Assembly: GCA_015233565.1 (NCBI GenBank)
Contig: JADFXM010000022.1
Location: 50,340 to 114,339 of the forward strand
DNA: 64,000 nt
From: Candidatus Rifleibacteriota bacterium
GTDB lineage: Bacteria > Muiribacteriota > Ozemobacteria > Ozemobacterales > Ozemobacteraceae
Direction: 5' to 3'
The translations under genes were made by a program, and so were the position numbers. Positions 8,662 to 15,897 of the stretch are shown piece by piece (position 1 is the first letter of the stretch; every line of letters begins with the position of its first letter). A model generated the notes under the pieces. The model saw only the letters and a program-made list of their open reading frames with translations. It made no database searches and was not told the origin of the DNA.

Positions 8662-9768
8662 TCAGGGGGTGGATGGCGGGGGAGGCGAAGGGTTAGGCGG
8701 TCCTGGAGGCGGGGGAGGCGGTACCGGTGGAGCACCTGGCGGTGACTGAGGAGGGGGTAAGTAAGGAGGTTGAAATTGAGGAGGCCAACCTGGTGGTGGA
8801 ATTGGTTTGCCATCTTTATCTTTAAGCAGAAAAGCACCGGGTGGTATAATTTCAAATGTCCCACCCGATTGCTGAGCAAAATCTCTCAAGCCATTTTCTG
8901 CCATATTCACCGATATAGGAAGAACTCCTGGTGGTATTACAACCTCCTGGCCATTTTTGTCAACAACGATCAATTGTCCCTGAGGATTTCTCTGGGTGGT
9001 AAAACCCGATTTATCGGCAAAGTTTTGGATTCTTGCTTCAACTTCAGGGGGTGGCAAAATTGGTGGGGGAACAGCTCCGGGCGGTAAAGGCGGTAGTGGA
9101 GGTGTCGGGCTTGCGGGAAGCGTTTGAGTTCCGGAAGAAGTCTGAGTTCCCGAAGGAAAAGGAATGCCGGAAGAAGTATTCACCGGAGTTTGTCCAGAAG
9201 GATATGGTTTATTGTTAACATAAGCATTTTGAAGGACATTCAGATTATGTTTTTGAGCAATTTCAGCCGGTGAAGGAACATATTCATCCATGCTCAGCTT
9301 TCTATCCTTATTTCGGTCATGAGTTTGAAAATATTCATCCGCATCAGTATTGAAAGGAAGGCGGCCATCTGAAACCAATTTTTTATATTGGGAGTAATCC
9401 ATTCCTGCATCTGCCGAACCGGCATAATTCACGAAATCTTTCCTGATTGCCTGGGTGTAATCAAAAATAACTTCATCGCTCATACTTGGAACAGTCACAG
9501 AAACAACGGGGGTCGAATATTTTAGTGGGTCATTTTCAGGAGTTGGTCTACCAAATGAAGAAGTTTGTGCAATTAAAGGAGTTGGTACATCAAAATATGC
9601 CTGAAAAGCTTTTTCAACATTTTCCAATTTATTTGGGATACCAAGAATAATATTAATTGCGGATTGCAAATCTGTGGGGTTATCCAGGCCAAAACAGACT
9701 TGCACAAGGAACCAAATGGCAAAAAAACATAGAAAAAACGCACAATGAATTTTGTTCGATAATCTCAT
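8662..9768 (-). CDS. Secreted EF-hand protein with two Pro-rich repeat domains, cassette I
   Basis: This 368-residue exported protein has a signal peptide at residues 1-27. A helical region leads to a single EF-hand loop, DRNKDRKLSMDE (151-162), with ligands at positions 1, 3, 5 and 12. The C-terminal half has two copies of the cassette repeat: VEARIQNFADKSGFTT...DKNGQEVVIPPG, then LRDFAQQSGGTF...DKDGKPIPPPGW. It ends in a long polyproline-rich tail. The cassette II paralogue conserves the LP-x2-TDAD-x-Y-x-Q-x-HD segment before the loop. The ATG overlaps the stop of the anti-sigma gene by four bases, so the two are translationally coupled. Probable role: a calcium-binding surface or periplasmic partner of the pseudopilins. 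The function is not known. Confidence 0.7.
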   Translation of the reverse strand: MRLSNKIHCAFFLCFFAIWFLVQVCFGLDNPTDLQSAINIILGIPNKLENVEKAFQAYFDVPTPLIAQTSSFGRPTPENDPLKYSTPVVSVTVPSMSDEVIFDYTQAIRKDFVNYAGSADAGMDYSQYKKLVSDGRLPFNTDADEYFQTHDRNKDRKLSMDEYVPSPAEIAQKHNLNVLQNAYVNNKPYPSGQTPVNTSSGIPFPSGTQTSSGTQTLPASPTPPLPPLPPGAVPPPILPPPEVEARIQNFADKSGFTTQRNPQGQLIVVDKNGQEVVIPPGVLPISVNMAENGLRDFAQQSGGTFEIIPPGAFLLKDKDGKPIPPPGWPPQFQPPYLPPPQSPPGAPPVPPPPPPGPPNPSPPPPSTP

Positions 9769-11084
9769 TCGCCAATAGCCTCCTCGGGATTTGCGGATTT
9801 GGGTTCAGAGAGATGAATCAAACCTGAAGCCAAGGCAGTGGAAGAAGAAACTTGGGCTGGTACAAGTAAAAAAGGTTGTGATGCCAAGATGTTCGGGGAA
9901 ATCAAGCCGGTGGAAGAGGATGATGATATATGAAATGTTGCGGAAGAACAAACTGCTGACATTCCGGGAATAGCCCCTGAAGCGTTATTGCCAAAGGGCG
10001 CCAAAATAGCATTAGTAGCGCAAAGCGATGATACTCCGAAAATTGTCTGGGACGCGGTATTACTCAATTTAACGGGAAGCGAATCCGATGCACAAATGAG
10101 GGATGTGCCAGAACCTGTTGGTGCAACAAATAGATTTGATGCGGAAGTGGCATTACAGGAACCACTTGAATATGTCGACTCAGCATTCAAAAGTCTTGGA
10201 AGTAGCGTCTCAACTTCATAGTTGCAATTAATAAATTCCTTCCAAAGGTTCAACCCCAACTTCTTTATTCCAGTTGGATATTTTTCAGAAAATATGATTG
10301 TTTCACCGCTAAGAATGTTAAATTCTTTTTTTCCAAAAATCAATTTCAGACATCCTTTTTCCAGATGTACAGCGGTGTTCTTTCCATGGGAAATAACTTC
10401 GAATTCAGTGCCAACAACAAAAATCTGAAGATTTTCTGTGGTCACTTTCAATCCACCGGTTTTGGGAGTCACAAAGAACTTTCCGCCTCCCTCGAATAGA
10501 AACACTTCTCCATGAGCCAGTTGAAAAATCGATTTTGAGGAAAATGAAACTGTTTTTCCGGTAAGGAATTCGATTCGAGCATCTCCCTCAGAACAATATT
10601 TACAGTTTGTAAGAAATTGGTACCCTTTTTCATAAACAGTATTGGAGTTAATTTCCCGAACGGTCCCACTTTTTAGAGTGACATAAAGAGACGACCAAAT
10701 CAGCTCTGATAGAGTTTTAGTATGGAATACTCCGGAATAAAATACAACAGCAATTGTCAAGGCCACTGCAGGAATAAAAAATGGTTTCAGGAAATGCAAT
10801 AATTTTTTTAGATATTCAGGAAAATCAACTTTATTCCTGGAGTTCAGCTCACTTTTTGAACTTTTTTCCTTGGGAAATTCAAAATTTGTCATGTGTCCAG
10901 GATCAAAATCCACATAAAAAGTTTTCAATCTGGAGATAAAAAGCTTATGATTTTCAAGTTCTTCAGAACAATTTTTACAGGATGCAAAATGAATCTGAAG
11001 TTCTTTTAAATCTTGATTTGCAATTTCCCGTTTTAAATACTCCGGAATTTTTTCCTGTACTTCGTTGCAATCCATTTTTTTCAT
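9765..11084 (-). CDS. Anti-sigma factor with zinc-finger N-terminus and FecR domain, cassette I
   Basis: A 439-residue single-pass membrane protein. Residues 32-39 (HFASCKNC) form the H-x3-C-x2-C motif of ZAS-type anti-sigma domains. A transmembrane helix lies at about 95-115 (PAVALTIAVVFYSGVF). The external part is a FecR domain of beta strands (about 135-280, including VVGTEFEVISHGKNTAVHLE). A Ser/Thr/Ala-rich tail follows. FecR proteins relay outer-membrane or envelope signals to an ECF sigma factor. The likely partner is the sigma gene at 12688-13287, which lies on the opposite strand. In cassette II the equivalent pair is adjacent and overlapping. The gene is preceded by a strong hairpin (11102-11134), so its expression may be reduced relative to the repeat-protein gene upstream. 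Confidence 0.85.
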   Translation of the reverse strand: MKKMDCNEVQEKIPEYLKREIANQDLKELQIHFASCKNCSEELENHKLFISRLKTFYVDFDPGHMTNFEFPKEKSSKSELNSRNKVDFPEYLKKLLHFLKPFFIPAVALTIAVVFYSGVFHTKTLSELIWSSLYVTLKSGTVREINSNTVYEKGYQFLTNCKYCSEGDARIEFLTGKTVSFSSKSIFQLAHGEVFLFEGGGKFFVTPKTGGLKVTTENLQIFVVGTEFEVISHGKNTAVHLEKGCLKLIFGKKEFNILSGETIIFSEKYPTGIKKLGLNLWKEFINCNYEVETLLPRLLNAESTYSSGSCNATSASNLFVAPTGSGTSLICASDSLPVKLSNTASQTIFGVSSLCATNAILAPFGNNASGAIPGMSAVCSSATFHISSSSSTGLISPNILASQPFLLVPAQVSSSTALASGLIHLSEPKSANPEEAIGE

Positions 11085-11101
11085 TCCTTGAAGAAAATGA
11101 A

Positions 11102-11134
11102 ACTTAGGGATTTCTTACAAAGAAATCCCTAAGT
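11102..11134 (-). terminator. 15-bp perfect hairpin between repeat-protein gene and anti-sigma gene
   Basis: ACTTAGGGATTTCTT (11102-11116) pairs perfectly with AAGAAATCCCTAAGT (11120-11134) around ACA. On the minus strand it is followed by a T-rich but interrupted tract (TTTCATTTTCTTC) and then the anti-sigma ATG, 18 bases on. It is either a leaky terminator or attenuator setting the ratio of repeat protein to anti-sigma factor, or an RNA-stability element for the upstream message. Confidence 0.75.
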
Positions 11135-11249
11135 AGAATCTTAAAAACAGACAATTTTCATCTACGAAATAAATCCAGACTTAGATTTGAAGAACCTTGA
11201 ACAGAGAGTTTAGAGTTACTCCATTTCAATATTTTTCCAAGAACTTTAA

Positions 11250-11972
11250 TCATTGATTTGAAATTGCATCTTCAGGATTACTGGTTGATGAACTGGTACT
11301 TGAGGAATCTATAATCTGGGCGGCAGAAGATACTCCCGTAGTTGAAGAGGCCAATCCCGGAGGAAATGGGGGCATTCCCATACCCATTGGGGGTGGCGGT
11401 GGAAATGGAACTTCATTGCCATTTTTATCTTTCATTATCAAGCGACCTGAGGAATCTGTGGCTAGTGTGAAACCGTTTTGATTCGCAAACTCCGTCATCA
11501 TTTTTTGCATTTGCTCTTTGGAAGGAGGCATTGGTGACATTCCAGGGGGCATGCCCATACCCATTGGAGGTGGCGGTGGAAATGGAACTTCATTGCCATT
11601 CTTATCTTTCACTATCAAGCGACCTGAAGAATCACTGGCTACTGTGAAACCGTTTTGATTCGCAAACTCCGTCATCATTTTTTGCATTTGCTCTTTGGAA
11701 GGAGGCATTGGTGGCATTCCAGGGGGCATGCCCATACCCATCGGAGGTGGCGGTGGAAATGGAACTACATTGCCATTCTTATCTTTCACTATCAAGCGAC
11801 CTGAAGAATCACTGGCTACTGTGAAACCGTTTTGATTCGCAAACTCCGTCATCATTTTTTGCATTTGCTCTTTGCTGGGGGGAGGCATCATTGGATTGCC
11901 CTGAGCGAAAACACCCGTTGTAAAAAGAAGTAAAGAGCCTACCACTAACCCTTTTACTATTCTTCGGAACAT
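11250..11972 (-). CDS. Small secreted three-repeat protein, cassette I
   Basis: A 240-residue protein with a signal peptide (1-24, ending VFAQ). Three nearly identical 59-residue units start at residues 33, 92 and 151, followed by a Ser/Thr-rich tail. Each unit has an amphipathic helix (SKEQMQKMMTEFANQNGFT), a short beta-like part (DSSGRLIVKDKNGN) and a Pro/Met/Gly linker. The same unit, more diverged, occurs in the proteins at 13846-14433, 14751-15707 and 8662-9768. I recognise no named domain. The start has a textbook AGGAGG. A TGTCACA/CGTC promoter-like element (12029-12054) precedes it by about 57 bp, so it is the best candidate for direct control by one of the cassette sigma factors. Confidence 0.75.
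   Translation of the reverse strand: MFRRIVKGLVVGSLLLFTTGVFAQGNPMMPPPSKEQMQKMMTEFANQNGFTVASDSSGRLIVKDKNGNVVPFPPPPPMGMGMPPGMPPMPPSKEQMQKMMTEFANQNGFTVASDSSGRLIVKDKNGNEVPFPPPPPMGMGMPPGMSPMPPSKEQMQKMMTEFANQNGFTLATDSSGRLIMKDKNGNEVPFPPPPPMGMGMPPFPPGLASSTTGVSSAAQIIDSSSTSSSTSNPEDAISNQ
11358..11876 (-). repeat. Three tandem 177-bp coding repeats
   Basis: The three units encode 59 residues each and differ at only a few positions. They are far closer to each other than to units in the other cassette proteins. This indicates recent tandem duplication within the gene, and copy number may vary between strains. Confidence 0.85.
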
Positions 11973-12028
11973 ATTTCCTCCTGATTGGTTAAATTTTTTT
12001 GGGGAACTTTTTGTTTCCCAAATATTAA

Positions 12029-12054
12029 GACGAAAAACTTGCTTCTTTGTGACA
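12029..12054 (-). promoter_or_regulatory. Candidate ECF-type promoter, TGTCACA-N15-CGTC
   Basis: On the minus strand TGTCACA (12054-12048) is followed after 15 bases by CGTC (12032-12029), then a 56-base leader to the ATG at 11972. The same TGTCACA with the same distance to the ATG occurs upstream of the paralogous gene in cassette II. TGTCACA with CGTC is a known target pattern of some ECF groups such as ECF41. Confidence 0.55.
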
Positions 12055-12687
12055 AAAAAATCCTTCTTCTCAAAAAAAGAGCTCCATGATTTTTTTATCT
12101 CTGAGGAAATAAAAAACGTTTAAGGCGTATTCCCGCAATAACATGATCATTTCAGGGGTACATTCTTATTTTTGAGGAGTTCTTTTCGAGGATGGGTACA
12201 ATATTTTCGACAAATGGAAATGGCACAAATCATCACTTTTTTTTCGTATAATGCCTAAATGGATTGATATTGGTCTATTAATATCTCCCACCAATTCTCG
12301 GAGAGCCACTGCAATTGTTTTTAAGAGCCATTTTGAGCAATGTTCAAAAAACTAATTATTCCGATAAGTTTCGTAGCAAAAATCAGTAATAGCTATATTT
12401 TGCGAGAAAACTCACCGAGATGCTGAATTTCTCCGGGAATAATCAGCGAAAAAGAGTAAAAATACTTGGCTTATAAACCTGCACCAACGCAAGAGCAGAA
12501 AATTTGGAAAAAAAAATTATTTTTCGCGATTTTTTTTTAATTGTATGGTTAATGGCAATGACAAAATGAATTTACTCTTTGTTGCTGGGGAATAATTGAC
12601 TTTGCAATAAGAAACAATTATTTTGAGAAGACAAAGGTTTCTTTAATTATGGGGCCATTTTTCGTTTGAAGAACCGGGGAAATTTAA
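12055..12687. other. Divergent intergenic region, no gene seen
   Basis: This AT-rich stretch lies between the divergent repeat-protein and sigma-factor genes. It has several A and T runs but no mobile element of the families found elsewhere in the window and no usable reading frame. It presumably holds the promoter of the sigma gene, for which I cannot point to a specific site. Confidence 0.5.
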
Positions 12688-13287
12688 ATGTCTTTTTCTA
12701 AGGGTCAGGGCTTGCAGTTATTAATGATTCCAAGTTCAAGTAGCGATCCCAAAATAATAAATAGTAATGAAGAAGATCGTTTAACTATTGAGAAAGTAAT
12801 AAAGGGGCAAAAAGCGGCATTTAGCATTCTTTTTAGCAAATACCAAAGATTGGTCCGAATCAATATTTGGAATTTTTTTCGTAAAAAAGACCTGGTAGAC
12901 GATCTTTGCCAGGAAGCTTTTGAAAAAGCTTTCCTAGCTTTGGAGTCATTAAAAAATCCTGAAAAATTCAAAAGCTGGATACTTCAAATTACATACAGAT
13001 TATGCGTTGATTATCAACGTTCCAATGTAGGCCAGGAAAAAACTCAGGCAATTCTACAAAACTCGATTGAAAAAAATGTATCCCTCGACCTGTCCAATTT
13101 GTTTAAAGAAGAATCAATTTTATACCTTTTAGAGCAACTTTCCCAAATCGACGGATTAATTGTCTGTTTAAGGTACATTGAAGATTTCGAGTATCAGGAA
13201 ATTTCCGAAATTCTTGGTATTTCAGAACCAACCATAAGGCAAAAGGCTTCCAGAGCCATTCGGCAACTACGAAGTTGTTTGAAGTGA
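12688..13287 (+). CDS. ECF RNA polymerase sigma factor, cassette I
   Basis: A 199-residue sigma-70 family protein of ECF type. Region 2 spans about residues 30-100, with DDLCQEAFEKAFLALESLKNPEKFKSW split between -10 recognition and core binding. Region 4 spans about 135-195, with the helix-turn-helix YQEISEILGISEPTIRQKASRAI. There is no C-terminal SnoaL-like extension. The first ATG (12688) is used here, and an ATG 12 codons on is possible. It is divergent from the repeat-protein gene and should be held by the FecR-type anti-sigma factor encoded at 9765-11084. In cassette II the homologous pair is adjacent and overlapping, so an inversion or rearrangement has separated them here. Confidence 0.9.
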   Translation: MSFSKGQGLQLLMIPSSSSDPKIINSNEEDRLTIEKVIKGQKAAFSILFSKYQRLVRINIWNFFRKKDLVDDLCQEAFEKAFLALESLKNPEKFKSWILQITYRLCVDYQRSNVGQEKTQAILQNSIEKNVSLDLSNLFKEESILYLLEQLSQIDGLIVCLRYIEDFEYQEISEILGISEPTIRQKASRAIRQLRSCLK

Positions 13288-13292
13288 TTTTT

Positions 13293-13328
13293 TTTTCCAA
13301 AACCTAACTTTTAAGTATCTTCAGAATG
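13293..13328 (+). repeat. 36-bp tag shared with 21415-21450
   Basis: TTTTCCAAAACCTAACTTTT and the following 16 bases recur at 21415-21450 with one mismatch. One copy follows the cassette I sigma gene and the other follows the cassette II anti-sigma gene, each within 16 bp of the stop codon. Confidence 0.8.
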
Positions 13329-13336
13329 TGCTTAAC

Positions 13337-13664
13337 AAGACTGTCGGAAAATCCCCTAAAATTCAGAATTCCTGTTGTCGTAAACTTCATTTTCTTCGAT
13401 TGCTCAGCTTCAAAAGCCGATTCCGTAGAGATTAAAAAGTTTTCAGCCCGAATTTTGTTTTGAAACCAAATAATCCAAAAGTTAAGACAGAAATCTCATC
13501 CAAACGAGTTCACGTTTTCAGGCTTTGGGAAAATTGCCTCAAGACTATATCCTCGGGAATTGGAATTCTGAAATTCACTTTTTTATGTACCCGCCCAATT
13601 TTTCGCCTCGCTTTTTAGCATCAACAGCGGGTTGTTTTGTACCGAATTAAATGTACCGAGATTA
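13337..13664 (-). mobile_element. MITE-B, copy 3, split by MITE-A and truncated
   Basis: The left part (AAGACTGTCGG...CCCCTAAAATTC) and right part (from 13571, TTATGTACCCGCCC to TACCGAGATT) together match the intact copy at 14527-14653. A MITE-A element sits between them at 13364-13570. The outer right end is missing and joins a gene fragment at about 13665. Confidence 0.75.
13364..13570 (+). mobile_element. MITE-A, long type, copy 3 (207 bp), nested
   Basis: Starts CAGAATTCC and ends GGAATTCTG, flanked by AAATT (13359-13363 and 13571-13575). The uninterrupted sequence of the target is seen in the MITE-B copy at 14527 (CCCTAAAATTCAT), which shows that this element inserted and duplicated five bases. 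Confidence 0.92.
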
Positions 13665-13757
13665 ATAGATCGTCTTTGGTATCGGGTTTTCCATCAACCC
13701 CAACACTGGAAAGAGCCGATTTATCGGGAATTCAGGTGGCTAATGTTTTCCTAAAAA
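13665..13757 (-). pseudogene. 3' fragment of a paralogue of the gene at 21730-23049
   Basis: On the minus strand the fragment reads IPDKSALSSVGVDGKPDTKD, identical to the C-terminal part of the 439-residue protein at 21730-23049. DNA similarity over about 75 bases is very high (for example GTCTTTGGTATC and CCAACACTGGAAAGAGCC are shared). No 5' part is present, so it is a broken copy at the junction of the two cassettes. Confidence 0.75.
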
Positions 13758-13765
13758 AAAAAAGT

Positions 13766-13791
13766 TGTCACAAATCAAAAAAACATTACAC
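13766..13791 (+). promoter_or_regulatory. Candidate ECF-type -35 element TGTCACA
   Basis: TGTCACA at 13766-13772 lies 80 bp before the ATG at 13846, almost the same distance as in front of the cassette I repeat-protein gene (82 bp). The bases where CGTC would fall read ACAC, so the -10 half is not conserved. This may reflect a different sigma factor. Confidence 0.4.
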
Positions 13792-13845
13792 TAACATATG
13801 CAACCTCAAATTTGCGGTTAAAAAATTAGAATAGGAGATAGAAAT

Positions 13846-14433
13846 ATGAACAAGAAAACGTTAAGTCTGATTCCAGTGTTGGTAATTTTGCTTTTGAATT
13901 CTTCGTTCCCACTAAGTGCAGAAACTGCAACATCGACAAGCTCTATCGCATCAAGTTCCAGCACTACAGGCAAGATCACAGCCCCATCCAAAGATGAAAT
14001 TGAAACTCGCATCAAAGATTTCGCTTCAAAGCAAGGTCTCACCACGTTTACCGATTCCCACGGACGCATGGCAGTAAAAGACAGCTCCGGAAATCCTGTT
14101 CCGCTTCCCCCCGAAATTTTTGCCCCCGCAGGCGAACTTCCTTCCAAAGATGTAATCGAAAGTCGCATCAAAAAATGGGCTGAAAAAATGGGTTTCACTA
14201 CTGCTACTGACCCTCACGGTCGCCTTGGAGCCAAGAACCAAAATGGGCAGTTTGTCGCGCTTCCTCCCAGCATTTTCTTTCCCGAAAGCGCCTCTAACGG
14301 CCAGGATCCAAATCAAAGCGTCGAGTCAGCCACATCCGCCAGTTCCTCAGCCACCACTGCCAGTGCCTCAGCCATAACAGCCACTTCATCAAATGAAGTA
14401 ACCGATCCAGCCTCGACTCTTAATAGTAACTAA
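13846..14433 (+). CDS. Small secreted two-repeat protein, cassette II
   Basis: A 195-residue exported protein with a signal peptide at 1-25 (ending PLSA), a Ser/Thr-rich spacer, two repeat units (about 48-98 and 100-146) and a Ser/Ala/Thr-rich tail. The units read SKDEIETRIKDFASKQGLTT...DSHGRMAVKDSSGNPVPLPP and SKDVIESRIKKWAEKMGFTT...DPHGRLGAKNQNGQFVALPP. The helix-plus-GR-hairpin pattern is the same as in the cassette I protein at 11250-11972, but the sequence is diverged. A good AGGAG ribosome site precedes the ATG. A bulged hairpin follows the stop, so it is probably a separate transcript from the rest of cassette II. Low-complexity tails on a secreted protein suggest surface exposure. The function is unknown. 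Confidence 0.72.
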   Translation: MNKKTLSLIPVLVILLLNSSFPLSAETATSTSSIASSSSTTGKITAPSKDEIETRIKDFASKQGLTTFTDSHGRMAVKDSSGNPVPLPPEIFAPAGELPSKDVIESRIKKWAEKMGFTTATDPHGRLGAKNQNGQFVALPPSIFFPESASNGQDPNQSVESATSASSSATTASASAITATSSNEVTDPASTLNSN

Positions 14434-14471
14434 GTAAGAAAAGATACCTGATTCTGAAAGATAACCCGTGC

Positions 14472-14500
14472 AGCGGCACCAATCAACAGTTGATGCCGCT
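14472..14500 (+). terminator. Probable terminator of the two-repeat protein gene
   Basis: AGCGGC pairs with GCCGCT and ATCAAC with GTTGAT around a single A, with an ACCA bulge on the left arm. The following sequence (AAATCTTTTCC) is only weakly T-rich. Confidence 0.55.
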
Positions 14501-14526
14501 AAATCTTTTCCTAAAATCCCTCTAAA

Positions 14527-14653
14527 GAGTCTGTCGAAAAATACCCTAAAATTCATCTATTTATGTACCTACCCAATTTTTGCCCCGCTTTCTCGCATTA
14601 CCAGCGAGTCGCTTAGTACCGAATAAAATGTATCGAGATTTTCCGACAGTTTC
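14527..14653 (-). mobile_element. MITE-B, copy 4 (127 bp), intact
   Basis: Starts GAGTCTGTCG and ends CGACAGTTTC (inverted: GAAACTGTCG), the cleanest uninterrupted copy and in opposite orientation to copies 1 and 2. No clear target duplication is seen (CTAAA and TAACA flank it). Confidence 0.75.
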
Positions 14654-14750
14654 TAACAACCAACATCAGAATTTAGAAGATCACAGAACTGTAAAATAAA
14701 GATCCAAATTTTTGTTGAAAATGCAAAAAAATGTTTCCAGGACAATATTT

Positions 14751-15707
14751 ATGAATACTTTCCAAAAACAATGTTTTCTTTTTTCAACCTGCTTGGCAAT
14801 GATTTTTTCCTTGGGAGGATCACCTCTTTCTGCTGAGAATCAACCTGGAAGTAGTTTATATGAAGTTTGGATAAAAGTTCTCAAGCTTCCGGAAAAAGTT
14901 GATGACGCCGCAAATTTTGTGGAGACGTTATTATTAAATGAAGCCCCATACTGGTCTCAAACAGGACCTTCCTTTGGACAAAACGAAAACGCAAGCGTTC
15001 TTCTCCAGAATAATTCTATTCTTGCTTCTCCAACTCCTTGGCTTTGTTTAACTGCGATTGCTGACTATCGGGAAGCACTGCGACGCGATTTTATTCGCGC
15101 GGTTGGAAGACCTGACGGGTACATGGACATCCTGCGGCTGAGAAATCTGGCTCAAAAAGGGCACCTTCCCGGAACCACCGACGCAGATGCTTACATGCAA
15201 GCTCACGATCTTGATCATGATGGAAAGTTAACCATTGCCGAATTTGTTCCCTTCGCTTCTCAATTGCCTCAACTGATTGATTTGAACGTTTTGACCAACA
15301 ATTTCGTTCATGGAATTCCTTACCCTACAGGACAGGATCCGATTGCCTCCGCAAGCCGATTTGGCTTGTCTCAAATGGGCGCAAACCTGTTTACAACTCC
15401 AACTGAAATTGAGCAACGAGTCAAAAGCTACGCTTCGAGAATCGGAGGCACCACTTTCCGGGATACCAACGGAAGACTATCTGTTAAAGACGCATCGGGA
15501 CAACCAATTTTCCCACTTCCTCCGGAAATAATTCCGCTCCAGAAAATGCAAGCGGATGCAATTCTACAAGATTTTGTTACCAAGAATGGCGGCCACGGGC
15601 AATTTTCTCCGAATAAAGCTGCAGTATTATATGATAAAAATGGAGTTATTATTCCCCCCGAAAAATGGCCACCCTTCACTCAACCACCCTACCATCCACC
15701 CCAGTAA
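14751..15707 (+). CDS. Secreted EF-hand protein with two repeat domains, cassette II
   Basis: The protein has 318 residues from the ATG at 14751, which follows AGGA and starts a proper signal peptide (1-28, ending PLSA). Earlier in-frame starts lack a ribosome site. It has a canonical EF-hand loop, DLDHDGKLTIAE (153-164), preceded by the conserved LP-x2-TDADAYMQAHD stretch. Two repeat units follow: EIEQRVKSYASRIGGTT...TNGRLSVKDASGQP, then ILQDFVTKNGGHGQ...LYDKNGVIIPPEKW. The end is short and Pro-rich (QPPYHPP), against the long polyproline tail of the cassette I paralogue at 8662-9768. The two proteins align along their whole length. It is likely a Ca-binding partner of the pseudopilins encoded just downstream. 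Confidence 0.72.
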   Translation: MNTFQKQCFLFSTCLAMIFSLGGSPLSAENQPGSSLYEVWIKVLKLPEKVDDAANFVETLLLNEAPYWSQTGPSFGQNENASVLLQNNSILASPTPWLCLTAIADYREALRRDFIRAVGRPDGYMDILRLRNLAQKGHLPGTTDADAYMQAHDLDHDGKLTIAEFVPFASQLPQLIDLNVLTNNFVHGIPYPTGQDPIASASRFGLSQMGANLFTTPTEIEQRVKSYASRIGGTTFRDTNGRLSVKDASGQPIFPLPPEIIPLQKMQADAILQDFVTKNGGHGQFSPNKAAVLYDKNGVIIPPEKWPPFTQPPYHPPQ

Positions 15708-15753
15708 AACTTTTTGGAATATAAATGTGCAAAAATATTTTAGACTAGTCCTT

Positions 15754-15779
15754 TGTCACAGTTGAATTCATAGCAAGTG
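15754..15779 (+). promoter_or_regulatory. TGTCACA element before the cassette II pseudopilin operon
   Basis: TGTCACA at 15754-15760 lies 144 bp before the GspK-like ATG. After 15 bases AGTG is found where CGTC would be expected. It is a third occurrence of the motif in a cassette intergenic region, but on its own the evidence is weak. Confidence 0.3.
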
Positions 15780-15897
15780 AATAGAGCCTTGAAAAACACG
15801 GATGAATTATCCAAAAAAAAAAATTCTGGGGGTAAAATAATTTCAAAAGCTAGTTTTCAGGAAATTTGCGAAAGTAAACCAGGCAATAAGTGAAAAT

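Noticed and set aside
13637..13834. Plus-strand frame of 65 codons
   Set aside because: It runs antisense over the gene fragment at 13665-13757 and a MITE-B end. No ribosome site or homology.
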